The notes: generated by a model from the sequence alone, not told the origin. 64,000 bases of DNA from Leptidea sinapis (GCF_905404315.1 NC_066273.1:14942001-15006000), one strand, 5' to 3'. Shown: positions 12,000 through 26,121, counted from the first letter of the stretch. A program made the numbers and translations.

Positions 12000-13075
12000 T
12001 TTTGTACCCGGACTTTCTACTGAAGCTGCCATTCTGAGTCTAAAGCACACTGTCCAATACTATACTGATAGGCGGACGCCTGTGTATGCATGCTTCCTTG
12101 ATTTATCAAAAGCATTTGACCTTGTTACGTATGATCTTTTATGGGAAAAACTTATGAAGACTGGCGTGCATACACAGGTGCAACGTCTCATTTAGTACTG
12201 GTATGCTAACCAGACCAACAATGTAAGGTGGGCCGGCAGCCTCTCCGATGCGTACAGGCTAGAGTGCGGGGTGAGGCAGGGGGGGTTGAGCTCACCCATG
12301 CTCTTCAATCTGTATGTGAACGAGGTCATAGTTGGGCTCAGCAGCGTGCGTGTCGGCTGCTCGGTTGATAGTGTTTGTATAAACAACATCAGCTACGCGG
12401 ATGACATGGTGCTGCTGGGTCCAAGTGTGGGCTCTATAAAGAAGGCTGTTAGCTATCTGTGAAAGCTATGCAATGCAATATGGGCTCCAATATAATTGCC
12501 AAAAAGGCAACTATTTGGTCTTCAGAGTCTCTGGTAAAAATCTATGTAATACTCCGCCAATAAAGCTGAATGGTGTTGAGCTTAAGAAAGTTCACCATTT
12601 TAAATGAAAGTACCTTGGACACTACGTCACCGAAGACCTCGAAGACCAAATGGATATTGAGAGGGAAAGCAGAGCACTGGCGGTGAGGAGTAATATGCTG
12701 GCTCGCAGGTTTGCTGGCTCGCAGGTTTGCTCGATGTAGCAGTGAGGTAAAGATAACTCTTTTCGAAGCATATTGTCAAACGTTTTATACAAGCAGCCTG
12801 TGGGTCAGATATACTCAAAGAACGCTTAATGCCTTTCGCGTTCAGTACAAAAATGGTTTCAGATTGATGTTGTGGCTGCCCCGCTTTTGCAGTGCTTCGG
12901 CAATGTTCGCGGATGCGAGAGCGGACGGCTTCCATGCCGTCCAACGCAAAAGAACCGCGTCATTGCTGAAGCGGTTGCGGGGTAGCCCTAACATCATTCT
13001 GCAAACCACTGCTAGTCATTATGATGCGCCAATTATAAAGGCATTTATGCGGCTTCATGTGCCTGTTTAGTTATA
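12000..13075 (+). mobile_element. Non-LTR retrotransposon reverse transcriptase, degenerate
   Basis: In order on the + strand: CFLDLSKAFDLVTYDLLWEKL (first palm Asp, near 12100), ECGVRQGGLSSPMLFNLYVNE (12260-12325), and ISYADDMVLLG (12390-12422), the RT active site. After a stop and frameshifts the C-terminal part resumes at 12711-13070 (ARRFARCSSEVKITLFEAYC). An in-frame stop follows VQRLI near 12195. A 10-base duplication-like repeat (GCTCGCAGGTTTGCT) sits at 12700-12732. The copy is 5' truncated and lacks an endonuclease. The family looks LINE-like with a single RT ORF; I cannot name the clade. Confidence 0.8.
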
Positions 13076-13840
13076 ATTATACTAACATAATATAGGATAT
13101 TGTACTAACAATTATTATGGATTTTTGTTCCTCTGAATTAAATTATTATTATTATTAATTATTTTCTTTTTAATTGTGATTATCTTAAATCTTTATCTGT
13201 AATTTTATCTGTAATTTAATTAAAATGAAATCAAACTCAACAATGTAATGTAATTTAAGTTAATATTGTTTGTAAATCTATGAGTGAAATGCCTGAAAAT
13301 AAATGATTTACTTTTTATTATTTATTATTTTTAAAATAATCATAATCAATTCCCGGCTGTCCTTATTATCACTTAGATATTCAGCTGTGGAATAATAACA
13401 CAGTAGACATATATATCAGTATGGAAACTGAGCCTTGTTGATAAAATACTTACCTACGTGTGCGTACAATTCATTGAAGGAATAGGGTTGTCAGGTTATT
13501 TTACTAACCGACTTTAATAAAGGAGTTTGGAACGAAGGTCCATATGGGGCGTTGCGGAGCGTAAAAAGTAAAATATATGATGTATGATAGCTATATAGTG
13601 TATAATACAATATTATAGTTTACATGATGACTGTTATGTAATATTTTTAAGCAACATTTTATTGAATGTTTTTCTTGGAAATATTTTTTTTGAATTTTCG
13701 TTGAAATATTTTATTTGAAAAGTTGACGGGAAACTTTGAAATATTATGTGTTTTTAAACTTTGTCCGTTGAAGTTTCACTTCTACTACAGTCTTAAGAAA
13801 CTCTTCCCCGCAGTCATCCCACGAGCATGTAACTGTTTTC
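13076..13840. other. AT-rich spacer, no gene seen
   Basis: Probable 3' UTR and tail of the LINE that ends near 13075-13310 (A/T-rich with an AATAAATGATTTAC stretch near 13300), then unassigned AT-rich sequence. TAACCGACTTTAATAAAGG near 13505 resembles the start of the repeat at 24975. Confidence 0.4.
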
Positions 13841-13842
13841 GT

Positions 13843-14530
13843 GAGTGTCAATAACAAATATGACATCTATTTTGAGATCCGAGATGGCGGATGTGACTTT
13901 TACTATAACATCAAATTGGGTATAATTTTCGAGAATTTTGGGAGTGTCAATTACAAATATGACACCCATTTCAAGATCCAAGATGGCGGATGTGACAATT
14001 TCAATAAAATCAATATGGGTATCAATTTTGAGTTTTTCGGGAGTGTCTATTTTATTTCAAAAGTCCAGCATTATCGGCTTCAACACCCTCGAGGATCATG
14101 AAAACAGCACTCATGATAAAAAAGTTGATAATTTCATGTAGCTCCAACTTGGATTTACATTTTGACAGCACTATTAGTTTCAAAATCCTCAAAACCTATG
14201 AAAACGACACGACACCCATGACGAAAAAATTGTCAGTTTTATGTGGCCGCTAACTTGGATTTATATTTTGACAGCACTATATATTTCAGCACCATCAGTT
14301 TGAGCACCCTCAAAAACCATGAAAATGACACCCATAATGCAAAATTTGTCAATTTCATGCAGCCACCATCTTGGATTTATATTATGACTCCACTATCTAT
14401 TTCAGCACCCTCGAAAACCATGAAAACAACACGCGTGACGAAAAACTTGATAATGTTTTGCATCCGCCATCTTGAATTTTCATTTTGACAGTACTAGCTG
14501 GTATTGGTTTCAACACTCGTAAAAACCATG
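13843..14530. repeat. Imperfect tandem repeats of about 100-116 bp (two related unit types)
   Basis: The first type recurs at 13843 and 13944 (period about 100) with GTGTCAATNACAAATATGACA and the core AAGATGGCGGATGTGAC; a partial third unit starts at 14040. The second type recurs four times with AACTTGGATTTA or CATCTTGGATTTA followed by ATTTTGACAGCACTA. Its positions are about 14148, 14254, 14370 and 14471, giving steps of 106, 116 and 101. CCGCCATCTTG in type 2 is the reverse complement of CAAGATGGCGG in type 1, so the array switches orientation. Short open frames through it are by-products of the repeats. Confidence 0.75.
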
Positions 14531-14639
14531 ACAAAACACATGTAGGAAAGTATTTTTGTCCAAAAAATGAAAAATGAGCATAAAAAAACATCCTAGAAAA
14601 CCATTAAACAATAGTATCTTAGTGTAAATTGTGAATTAT

Positions 14640-16182
14640 GTTCTTTTTTTATGGAATAGGAGGACAAACGAGCGTACGGGTCATCTGGTGTTAAGTAGTC
14701 ACCGCCGCCTACAATCTCTTGCAACACCAGGGGAATCACAGGAGCGTTGCCAGCCTTTAAGGAAGGAGTACGCGCTTTTTTTGAAGGTACTCATATCGAA
14801 ACACCGCATAAGGAAGCTCATTCCACAGCGTGGCCAGACCTGCGCTTTGTAGAGAGCTAGAATGTGGGCCGGCTTGAAGTATTGCCGTGCTCTATTGATG
14901 AAGCCCAGCTTCTTCGAAGCCAATTTGGCTTTGCCCTCCAGATGGCCACGGAATTGGCAATCGCTCGAGATTTCGAAACCCAGTATTCCGATACTAGGCG
15001 AGGGTTTAAAGGAAGTGTTGTCGAAGAGCGGTGATACGGCAAATGGGGTTTTTTTAGTGGTAAACGCGCAAACTTGAGTCTCCTGGGGGTTAAATTGGAC
15101 AAGGTTCAATTTACCCCATTCCGCGACCTTCTCAAGAGAGGACTCGATAGAAGACACAAGTTTCTCCCGGCACTGGTCGACGATTTCCCGAGAGAGACCT
15201 GCATGGCCCCTGTATACGGCATCACCATCGGAATGTTGGAGGTGTCCAACATATTATTGATATGCAGAAGAAACAGCGTGGGAGATAGCACACAGCCTTG
15301 GGGCACTCCAGCGTTCACGGGCTTCGGGTTTGAGCGATATCCGTCTACAACGACCTGTATGCTTCGCCCAGTGAGGAAGCTGGAGGTCCACTTGCATAAG
15401 CTCTCGGGAAGCCCAAATGATGGAAGTTTTGAGAGGAGCGCCTTGTGCCATACACGATCAAAGGCCTTCGCTATATCCAGGCTAACTGCCAGGCCTTCCC
15501 CCTTGCTTTCAATAGCCGCCGTCTATCTATGTGTTAGGTATACCAAAAGATCACCTGCCGACCGACCATGGTGAAAGCCGTTCTGTCGGTCGTTGATAAA
15601 CTGGTGACCCTCTAGGTATACCAAGAGCTGGCGGCTAATTATGCTCTCCATGATTTTGGAGAGCAGGGAGGTAATAGCAATAGGCCTGTAGTTCGCTGGA
15701 TCCAAACTGTCTCCTTTTTTTGGATCGGATGGACAAGGGCTGACTTCCATGAATCAGGGACTATGCCTTTGGAATAAGAGTGCCGGAATAAACGCGTTAG
15801 CACCGGTGTCTGGGGCACACGTTCTAAGCACGATTGGAGAAATGCCATCCAGCCCGCTCGACTTCCTGACGTCCAACGAAAACAGAGCTCCCCTAACAGT
15901 TTTCTATCTGAACTGTACTTCAGACATAGAGCTCTGACACCGCGGTGTTTTTCCGTTGTCGTCAAGAGTCGTTTTGGAGGCGAAAGGAACGCACAGGAGC
16001 TCGGTTTTCTCTTTTGCCATATGGGCCAGGGTGTCATTCCTCATGTGCAACGGCGGCATGGACGGCTGGTTATAGTTACCAAGAGCAGCTTTCGACAACG
16101 ACCAGAACTTGCGTGTTCCAGTCGGGTAATTGGAAAGCTGCTCGCCGATTTAACGACGTGCTTCGCACGGGCGATTTGCTAA
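14640..16182 (-). mobile_element. LINE family X, 5'-truncated copy (minus strand)
   Basis: Transcribed leftward, with a poly(A)-like T run at 14643-14649 marking the 3' end. Coding blocks from right to left are a linker (near 16000), the finger block with NYRPIAITSLLSK (15660-15720), the palm, the thumb (14860-15160) and the C-terminal AYSFLKG..R.CDSPGVA (14700-14780). The 5' side stops at 16182, which is equivalent to about 46290 in the longer copy. Frames are broken in several places. At about 15221-15231 a short deletion has removed the YADD box present in the copy at 7041. Dead copy. Confidence 0.85.
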
Positions 16183-17364
16183 TAATAGTATTTTATTAAT
16201 ATGAAAGGTATAAGATTTGCATAAGAGGTGTAATAAATTTAATCTCTATTATGTTATTTTATACTTTTCAGTTTTTGAAGTCGGTTCTTCAAAGGTATAT
16301 TTTTTTACTTTTTTTTGTCATTAATCAGGTAAACTATAACTAGATTGTGTTGTTTTTTATTTTCATATATTAAATAGTATTTTTTTTTATGTATCTATGG
16401 TTAGACCTTCAAATGGTTCCGCGTGCCTTAAACAATATAGATATATATTTCACGTTCTTGTGAGACACTGAAATATCAAGAAAAACGTATTTTGTTAGCT
16501 ATTAATGACTGGTAGCCGAAGACCCACTTAATAATAATAATATATAATCAATCTAAATGAAAACTCCTAAAAAGCAGTACACAAACTATAATAACATCAT
16601 TCACGTAAACAAAAATATTCATAAAATTAAATCTTCTGGGCCAAAATATGTCAAACTTCTATGGGACCAAATGCCAAGTATTCCACATCAAATATATTAA
16701 AAAAATACTTTAAATTGAGAACCTCTTCCTTTTCAAAGTCTTTGAAGAAAAATTTATGGTTCAATAGACAGTACTTGTCAATAATTGAAGATTGTTAAAA
16801 ATGAAGTACTTATGTGTATATACATTTATTCCCAATATTTTTTGATATTCTTCAATATTCTTTGATTGTAAAGGTAGAGTTATTTCCTGTTTTTAAATAA
16901 GGAAAACTGCGACAGAAAACCTGTAGAGTTACTGAATCTGAGTTACTGAAGTCCGCGCCAACGTGACTTTAATTCAAATGCTATGTAACCTCGCTTAGCA
17001 AAGATATTGTATTTTTTAGCGATTTTACTACTCTTTTCATTTTTAAATATTCGATTAAATAATGACCCATTTCTTTATAAGCTGCAGGTTGTACAACCTA
17101 GAACTAGATAATGAATATGAATATTTTATAGTATTATCAACGTCACAGTTCAGTATTGAAAATAAAAATTTCTAAAAAGAGCGCATAAAATAATACTAGG
17201 AGTTAGTTGGTAAGCTTTAACTAGGATTCACATAAGGCAATTACGAACAAAATACGTTAGGTTGCACCAGATAATACGGGAAAATCAAGAAAGCGAGGAA
17301 CACATTTTATTTTCTTCATACCATGGAGGAATTATTGATAGGAATTATCACAATTATGATTGTA

Positions 17365-17475
17365 GGTATTAAATGATATCGGATTATACTTACTCTATTG
17401 ATAGCGATTAATTAATCAACGAATTAAAAGTAACAGATCAACTCGTTTTTATTAGAAATAAAAAAAAATGATAGG
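17365..17475 (+). repeat. Noncoding dispersed segment, copy 1 (partner at 43742-43872)
   Basis: It shares AATGATATCGGATTATAC and then TACT..TGATA, TTAATCA.CGA, AGATCAA.TCGTT and AAAAATGATA with 43742-43872, in the same order and orientation. No open frame is conserved. It may be a decayed repeat or part of a duplicated promoter region. Confidence 0.65.
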
Positions 17476-18605
17476 AGTCAAATTATAATAATTATTTAAA
17501 AAAGAAATCATTTATTGAGGAAATGAAATTCGTCTTCATGAAACGATGGACGGATGGTTGTTGTACACCAAATCAATAATTTATAAAAATTTGTTAAATA
17601 TTCAGAAGTTGCTTTTAAAATATAGAAATAAAGAACAATAAAAATGGTTTCTGAAATATTTTTTTGTTTCGGTTGGTCAAAGCAGACCCTGAGTTTAACA
17701 GTTCTTTCTGAACTGAGGATACGTAGAATCGAGGACGCGCATGTGAATGAAATCTTTTATAATGAAAATACCGATTTTTTTGGCTGACGTTTAGTGCCAT
17801 TATTCAACGTTGGAGGAGACATATGACATATAGGTGGATGTAAAACACAAAAGTATTCGCGTGTAACAATTAAAGTTGCAAATCAGTGCATTATAGGAAA
17901 GTATTCTCGGCAAGTTTTCCATCACCACTATACCTCATGCGCCCTGCTTAATCTAAGTGATAGATATGCGCTCGTCACATCGAAACATTACATATTAAGT
18001 ATTTAGCCCAGTTATTACATCAGATACAGCACCATTGAAATCGACACAAAATATTAATGTTTGCATATTATTGCTTCACAGCAGAAATGGCGCTACTGTG
18101 TTATCCAAATAGCCGACATTCTGTGTAAATAAGTCTACCACTGGTAAAGTGAAGTTAGTTTCTTTAAAGTTAAAATGAATATGTTTAAAATAATTATTAA
18201 GTCATGCATCAATAATCATTAGTGGCGTGATTTCTCAAAAATATCAAATACTTGTAATATTCTATGGAGATATTTTTAAGATAACATAGCAAGTTATAAT
18301 GCAACAGCGCCTCCGTTAAATATCCAACAGATAGTTCTATTGGAAGTTTATTTTACTTTAGTTTTGTTACTTAGATTGTTATAAACCATCAGTTGAATTA
18401 CATCTGAATTCCATGATATAATTTGAAATCCCTAAAACAACCCATAAGATTGGCAACGAATAATTCTCCCTTATCGTAGCGACGTGTTTCAAATTCATAC
18501 CTGGCCTCGAGGTTTATATGATTGTTTCCAGGCAAATCGAGATAATTTTGAAAAAACATAATAAAATGGAATATACTTAAAAGGAAATATACTTATTTAC
18601 CACAG

Positions 18606-18666
18606 GGAGTAACAACATATTGCAACAGCATTTGGTAAACGTGATGAAGCTACATCAGTTCGCAAA
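18606..18666 (+). repeat. Dispersed repeat, copy 2 (partner at 1003-1065)
   Basis: It matches 1003-1065 as described there. Following bases to about 18860 do not resemble the other copy. Confidence 0.5.
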
Positions 18667-18974
18667 GAAACATTGATTATTAAGGGTAATTGATGGTCTT
18701 GTTGCAGTATCTTCTTGGAAATGTAGGAGTACCGTTCAAAATTTGCGACAAAAAGTCAGTTTTGGCAGTCCTTTTTTGGTGTTAATTTGTCACTGCCTAA
18801 AGAAATGAAGATATTACCAAGCACCCCAATTATAAGCAGCATCTATGTCAGCTCGTATATAATTTCAGGTCATTCGCGTAAAAGAGACACTACGCATATT
18901 TAGGAATCTCGGGTAAGTCATTTACCATTAATAAAAATAATAAAGGTCCTTAAATTAAAAAATTAAAAGGTCCT

Positions 18975-20490
18975 TAAGTCCTTAAATAAGTAAGGTGGTA
19001 AATTGAGATTCGTACATTCCATGTCTTATAAACTGCTGTCGATTACGGAGATAGTTAGACAAGAGATTAAGAAGCTTTGGACAAAAGCCTATAGCACAAA
19101 GTTTAGCAGGCAGGATGTCATTATTAACCCTGTCGAAGGCCTTATGGAAATCAAAGTAAAGCACATCTACTTGTTATCGCATATCTAAGTGTGTTGATAT
19201 AAATTCTGTAAATGTTAACAAATTTGAATTTACTGACCTTCCACTTCAAAAACCATGCTGAGAATTATTAAGAAGTTTAGCTACCTGTAAATAAATTAGT
19301 CTGCGGACAAAATATTTTAGCTGGTGAAGATAGAATTGCTATGGGACGATAACTTTCAACATCGGATTTATCAGAACTTTAGGGTATGGGCGTTACACGC
19401 GGTGTTTTCCATTGGAGGGGATAGCAACTTGTTTGCGATGATAAATTAAATATATGACAAAAAGGAGGCAATGCATGTCTTTAAATCCTTGAAGAGAAAA
19501 GATGGTTTTCTTTCAGGTCCTACTGAACTGGAAGATTTTAATTTATTAATACCATATAGAATATTCTGATATGTGACTTTAAGTATATTTACATAGTTGC
19601 TATTATGAGAAGTGTTATTATTATTGGCTTGTGCTGGATTTAGTTGGGGAATATCGGTAGAATACACACTTGCAAAGAACCTGGCAAATGCCTCAAACTT
19701 ACCGTTGAACTTTACCGTTGGCTCAAAACCTCCTTTGGAACGAAGACTTGCTATGTGCTTCCAAAAGTCAAGCGGATTAGATTTAATATTATTTGCTACG
19801 CGTATTAGATATACTTTATATGCCTCAGCAGCTCGACTTTTTAATGAACTTCTCATATCCGATAAGGCCCGGAAGTCATCTGACCGCTGCGTTTTCCTCC
19901 AATTCCTATGCAATTTAAGTTTAAGTTTAGTGTCTTTTACAATATTAACCGTGATCCAAACAGGATATCATTTACTAGTAGATTTCTGGCGAGATTTTCT
20001 AGGCATACAGCTATCAAAGACTTTGTAAATCATGTCATAAAACATATCTACTGCGTGATTAACAATAAGAGATTGTAAAACCGGTTTCCAGTCTATATTT
20101 GATAGCATTGAATAAAGCAATTGAAAATCACATTTACTCAAGTTCCAGTCTTTTGAAGGGTTCATATTAACGCCAACTAGCCTTAATGACCTCTGAACAA
20201 TGATCTGATTCGACACTTACCTGTAGGTCTAGCGAAGGGTGGTACGCGTCGGGTGGAACTATTTCATCCGTTCTGTTCACAATCACAGGAGACCTCCCGC
20301 ATCAAAACAACATCTAACATTCCACCGTGACATTTTACTATTTTGTTTACGTCTTTGAGTGAGCAAAAAGATAAATAATAACGATCTCTTACATCATATA
20401 TCCATTCCTGTCTGTGAAAACTTTTAATTTTCCATCTGTAATTATCTATGTAACTTATATTTTTATGAAGGTGTAAGTTTTCCAAAAAAA
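18975..20490 (-). mobile_element. Non-LTR retrotransposon fragment (minus strand)
   Basis: The minus strand reads, from right to left, the end of an endonuclease domain (20264-20485), a linker (19968-20216), a segment with DFWKHIASLRSKGGFEP typical of the endonuclease-RT linker (19446-19913), broken finger blocks (19200-19440) and YFDFHKAFDRVNNDIL (19100-19160), the first palm motif. The rest of the palm and thumb is missing on the left. Several frameshifts and stops show that it is inactive. The family differs from X; a jockey/CR1-like clade is likely. Confidence 0.75.
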
Positions 20491-20646
20491 TGTAAAATAA
20501 AATAAAATACTGCTTTTAAAATTATAAAAAAAATGTCCACGGTACATTTAGTTTATTTCGGTGAGCTCATTTTGCACAAAATAATTGAAATATTTTGTAG
20601 AACTGGCTTTTTCAAATGGATCAATACTGTTCTGTTGTTAATTCTC

Positions 20647-21707
<1,061 letters not shown>

Positions 21708-21782
21708 CATTTTATTTGCAGCTAAAAAAATGTATAATTAACAAAAGTAAACTTATTAAAATATAATAATTATATAAATATA

Positions 21783-22092
21783 TTACAGCTTAAAATTAAA
21801 ATGAATCAAACATAAAAAAAATAAAAGTAGCTCAAAGATCAGCTGCAAATAGGCACAAGCTCGGCATATTATGCTGACACACATATCATGTATGTCCAGC
21901 GCCGATCTTCCGCTTGAGCCATTCTGTGACCTTGTAGCTGTCCCAATACGTATATACGCTATGATTTGTTTAATTTTTAAATTATACGTTTTGATTTGCG
22001 AGTTTCTCGGTGTAACCAGTTTCGAACCGATGGTTGCTTGCTCTGTGGTACTCAAGCGTCAACCAACTGTCACCTGTAAACTGTCAAAATAA
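21783..22092 (-). repeat. Possible tRNA-derived SINE (minus strand)
   Basis: On the minus strand, near 22077-22060, CAGTTGGTTGACGCTTG resembles a pol III A box, and GGTTCGAAACT near 22025 fits a B box (GGTTCGANTCC) well. The downstream body continues to about 21830. Spacing is tRNA-like, but the A box is imperfect. The anticodon region does not fold clearly, so this is not a working tRNA. Confidence 0.4.
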
Positions 22093-22244
22093 TTACAGGA
22101 CTTCTAGAGCCACATTACATCAACAAACAATCGTCAACTAATATTTATGTTGCTCTTAATAACAATTATTGTCAACTAATATTTAAGTTTTTCATTTTAT
22201 ATTGTGCATTAGGCTTACAATTTTGAACTATAAAATCCTGTTAC

Positions 22245-24225
22245 AATAATTATATGTGTTCTATTGAAAATTCTATAAAACTGAATCCAAAATACTTTTG
22301 GTCGTAATATGAAGTCTAAACAAAATCTGAACTCTATGCCTAGTTGCATGTACCTTGCTGAGAAAACCTTCAATACTGGCACCACTATTTGTAATGCCTT
22401 TTCTGATTTTTTTCGTAATAACTTTACCGATCCTCCGGTCAATAAAAATGTCATATCTTTATCATCACAACCAGTGTGTGATATCTCGCAAATACACGTA
22501 GACGTTACTGAAGTAAAGAAACAACTCCATGGTATTGACCCATCAAAATCCGATGGTCCGGATCATTTACCTGGAATATTCTTAGTGAAATGCTCTGATT
22601 CCATATGTGTACCCATTACTATTTTATTCAACAAATCTCTCTATGCGGGTGTAATGCCAGATTTATGTAAAATGGCTTATATTACTCCAGTGCATAAAAA
22701 GGGGGCTAAGACTGATATATCAAATTACCGTCCAATTTCTAAGCTTTGTATTATATCTAAGGTTTTTGAGAAAATCATTTATAGTCAGGTTTATCCTGCA
22801 CTAAGGCAAGCCTTTAGCCCCAGTCAGCATGGTTATCTTAGAGGTCGCTCGTCTGTCTCTAATCTTGCACTTCTTAATAATTATCTAACTGAAACAATGC
22901 AGCAAGGTGTCCAAGCTGATGTAATTTACACCGACTTCAGTAAGGCATTCGATCGAATACGGCATGACATCCTTCTTAATAAGCTCTATAATATTGGTAT
23001 CAGTGGTGATTTGTTAAGATGGTTTTCCTCCTATATTCATAATCGCACTCAAGCTGTTGTTGTCAGTAATTATATATCAGGGTGGGTACCCATATCGAGT
23101 GGCGTCCCTCAGGGTTCCTTGCTTGGCCCTCTATTGTTCGCAATATTTTTATATGATGTTGATACTTGCTTACATACGGCCAAAATATTGTGCTTTGCTG
23201 ACGATATCAAAATTTACAACAAGGTATCGTCACTAGATGATGCAATAGCTCTACAAGAAGACCTACACCGATTGCAAAATTATTGTGACGATCATAGCCT
23301 AGACCTAAACCCATCTAAATGTAGCGTAATGACATTCACGCGGAAGCGGCATCTTATAATCTTCAATAACCAGTTGAAATATGAAAATGTGCAGAGGAGT
23401 AGTACAATACGAGACCTTGGTGTTTTACTTGATTCGAAATTATTATTTGACCAACATATAAATTTAACTATATCTAAAGCTATGAAAACCCTTGGATTTA
23501 TTATAAGATGCTTACGTGATTTCCATCAAGTCAAGACACTGAAGATATTGTACTGCACCTTCGTTCGTGGTCACTTAGAATATGCATCTCAAATCTGGAA
23601 TCCCTTATATTCTACATATATTTCTCGAATAGAAAATATTCAAAAAAAGTTCTTACACTTTCTATGCTACCGTACTAACGACATATACAATTCAAAGTCC
23701 TACGAACAGCATTGTAAAAAGCAACATTTACTACCGCTTGAGAAACGACGTATGATCTCTGACATTGCTTTCTTCTTGAAAATAGCTCAAAATAAGGTTG
23801 ATTGTCCAGATCTTCTTTCGACAATTTCATTGAGAACTTCGTCAACTGCACTACGGTATAGCCGTTTATTGTATATACCACAATCATCTACTAACTACCG
23901 GAGCAATAGTTATATCTTGCGAGCTAGCACCACCTGTAATAAACTAAGCGGTGAAATATTTAATGTGGATATTTTTAATACAACTGTCAAAGCAATGAAA
24001 CAATGTATCATGAAAACATTTTTTGAATCTTAACCTGTAAATATCAAGTGTGCTTATTATTAGATTATAATTTTACATGTTTACTCTTTATAATTTTGCT
24101 TCTTACTAGTTCTATTGTCTGTTAGTGATAAACTGTAATTACCTCTAAGTTTCTATTGTATTTTTATTTTGTGTAAATAGCTGTTGATATTCCTTGAAAT
24201 AAATAAATAAATTAATTAAATACCT
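22245..24225 (+). mobile_element. Non-LTR retrotransposon with long intact RT frame (574 codons), 5' truncated
   Basis: The frame 22309-24033 encodes a nearly whole reverse transcriptase. It has NYRPISKLCIISKVFEKI (finger), VIYTDFSKAFDRIRHDILLNKL (palm A), SSGVPQGSLLGPLLF (palm B), the active site CFADDIKIY with FADD at 23194-23205, then LDLNPSKCSVMTF and a thumb ending near 24030. Bases 22250-22305 continue the homologous linker in another frame (KLNPKYFWS), so a one-base shift near 22303 cuts the ORF and the ATG at 22309 is internal. No endonuclease remains. The tail AAATAAATAAATAAATT lies near 24200. This is the best preserved RT here; a jockey/CR1-like clade is likely. Confidence 0.88.
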
Positions 24226-24454
24226 ACGACATTATTTTACAATCATCACAATCAAAACCAAAATGATAATAAAAATACTAGCACCATACAGAGAATAAGT
24301 ACCAACTAGATTATTACTATTATTAAAATGAACTATGATTAGAGATAGCCGAAAATAGACAATTAGTTCGGTTGCCAATCGATTCACTTATTTATTTAAG
24401 AGGGAAGAAAGTATAGTACTAAAGAGACAAGACCAATCTGAATCTAACCTATAT

Positions 24455-24950
24455 TACATTCATATCTTGAGCCAAGTTTTCTTGTGCTCTTTGCTCCTGT
24501 AAAAGAAATTGTCTTGATTTCGTTTTAAATGAGGGTAGACTTTATAAATTTCTAATAGGCGGTGGGATGTTATTCCAACATTTGGATGCCGAGTAACGAA
24601 AGCTCCCTCTAAATGACGCCGATCGATGCTTCTCAATAACCATCTGAACAGAACACTGCCGTGACCCACAGGACCTAGCCGTTCTTGATATTTTGTCGTA
24701 TAGGTATTTTGGCTTCTCGAACTTCATTACACCAAAAAGGAGACAAGCTAAATGAAGTTTTCGCCGATTTTTCATTTTTAACATTGAATGCTCATTCAAG
24801 AAAGGGGTGAAATGGTCTCTATGTTTTATATTGAAACAAACACGGGCACATGCATTCTGGACTCTCTGAATCAGTTATTTAGTTACAGAAACTAAACGTG
24901 GGCCAAAGACAACATCTGTATAATTCAGATTTGACAGAACTAGACTTTAT
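24455..24950 (-). mobile_element. LINE RT C-terminal fragment (minus strand)
   Basis: The minus strand encodes NACARVCFNIKHRDHFTPFL, then MKNRRKLHLACLLFGVMK and ASFRGSFRYSASKCWNNIPP. This is the usual C-terminal region of jockey-like RT proteins (HF.PFL, R..H....F and WN.IP blocks). The catalytic part is absent. The right end near 24950 abuts another repeat. Confidence 0.7.
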
Positions 24951-24965
24951 GACAAGTTATGTCGT

Positions 24966-25270
24966 AACTTTTTTAACCGACTTCAAAAAATGGGGGGATC
25001 TCAATTCGTCGGTATGTTTTTTTTTGTTGCTTACCTCAGAACTTTTGACTTGGTGAACCGATTTTGATCATTATTTTTTTATATGAAGACTGGTGCTTCC
25101 CGTGTGGTACCGTTGTTCCAAATCTAACAATGGCATCCAAGAGAAAATCATAAAAGTCTTAAATTTGCTGTTACTACATGCGTGATAAATTTACGAATAA
25201 CTCAATATCGTGCCAACCGATTTCGATGATTCCTTTTTTTATTGGAAAATTTACTTCAAAGGTAGTTTAG
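24966..25270. repeat. Dispersed repeat with TTTAACCGACTTCAAAAAA end
   Basis: The segment begins with TTTTTTAACCGACTTCAAAA and continues with TCTCAATTCGTCGGTATG. I recognise this as a very common element end in moth and butterfly genomes. Shorter related ends lie at 13505 and 16270 (reverse). No coding content is seen. Confidence 0.55.
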
Positions 25271-26120
25271 TTTGGTGAGAGTTTGGTTAGGTTCTGGTTA
25301 TGGAATCCATGACAAAGTAACGGAAATATTCAAATTTAAGAGCAAATAAACGATACACGTCATTTTTATGCTATGAAGAAATTCGAGTCACCTACTGTAA
25401 CGTCGTTATGGTCAAGTAATTGTCGTAGTCGAATATGATGATGAATTAAACTCCTTAACGACTTACAGTAACGGTGCAATCTATGGTATAATTTCTAACA
25501 GTCTGTAATCAAATTGCAATGCGCTTACGTTTATTGCTGCATTGCAAAGGTCAATGAAAATTGGGCTATTCTTGCGTCTTAACCAAATCATTGGTAAAAC
25601 ATTAGAAATATTCTCAAGATTATGTGAAATAAAAATCAATGAGATATAAACAGGGAATTTGTAGTTATTTGATTTTTTTCAATTTCAATTTACAACAAGC
25701 TTATTGTCAGTTTTAGGGTAGGATTGCTGGACTCGACATTAAACTAAGCAAGAAAACACTAATCTCCGACCAGAAAAATAAGTTAATCCAGGAAATCACT
25801 GGATTTTCCGATTTTTTCCAGATGTGAAATTCTACTTTAATTATGTGTGGAAAAAGTTAGGTTTATTTCGATTTTAATTCGATTTATATCCTATAATATG
25901 TAGTTATCCTTGCTTTTCCCTTTAAAAAGGGGGTTCATAATATACTGATATCATTCGGTGAGTTTTTAGTAACAGTGACGTTTCCGGCTTAATATGGCAG
26001 TTCCGCTTGTTTCCAAACGATAAATTACTTTCTATTCATATAGCTTTTAAATCCCTGTTTGCATCTCACTGAAATAAATATATGCAAAATTATAATTTAA
26101 AAGAAAATTTTGTATGCATA
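25270..26120. other. AT-rich spacer, no gene seen
   Basis: No coding region, RNA gene or clear repeat is recognised in this stretch. Confidence 0.4.
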
Positions 26121-26121
26121 C

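Larger units (their letters stand above)
16190..18970. other. AT-rich region, no gene seen
   Basis: About 2.8 kb without a recognisable coding region on either strand. It includes two dispersed noncoding repeats, 17365-17475 and 18606-18666, described separately. TTTTTGAAGTCGGTTC near 16270 resembles, in reverse, the end of the repeat at 24975. Confidence 0.45.

Noticed and set aside
13843..14530. Tandem repeats as a CRISPR array
   Set aside because: The repeats are long, imperfect and contiguous without unique spacers, and the genome is eukaryotic.
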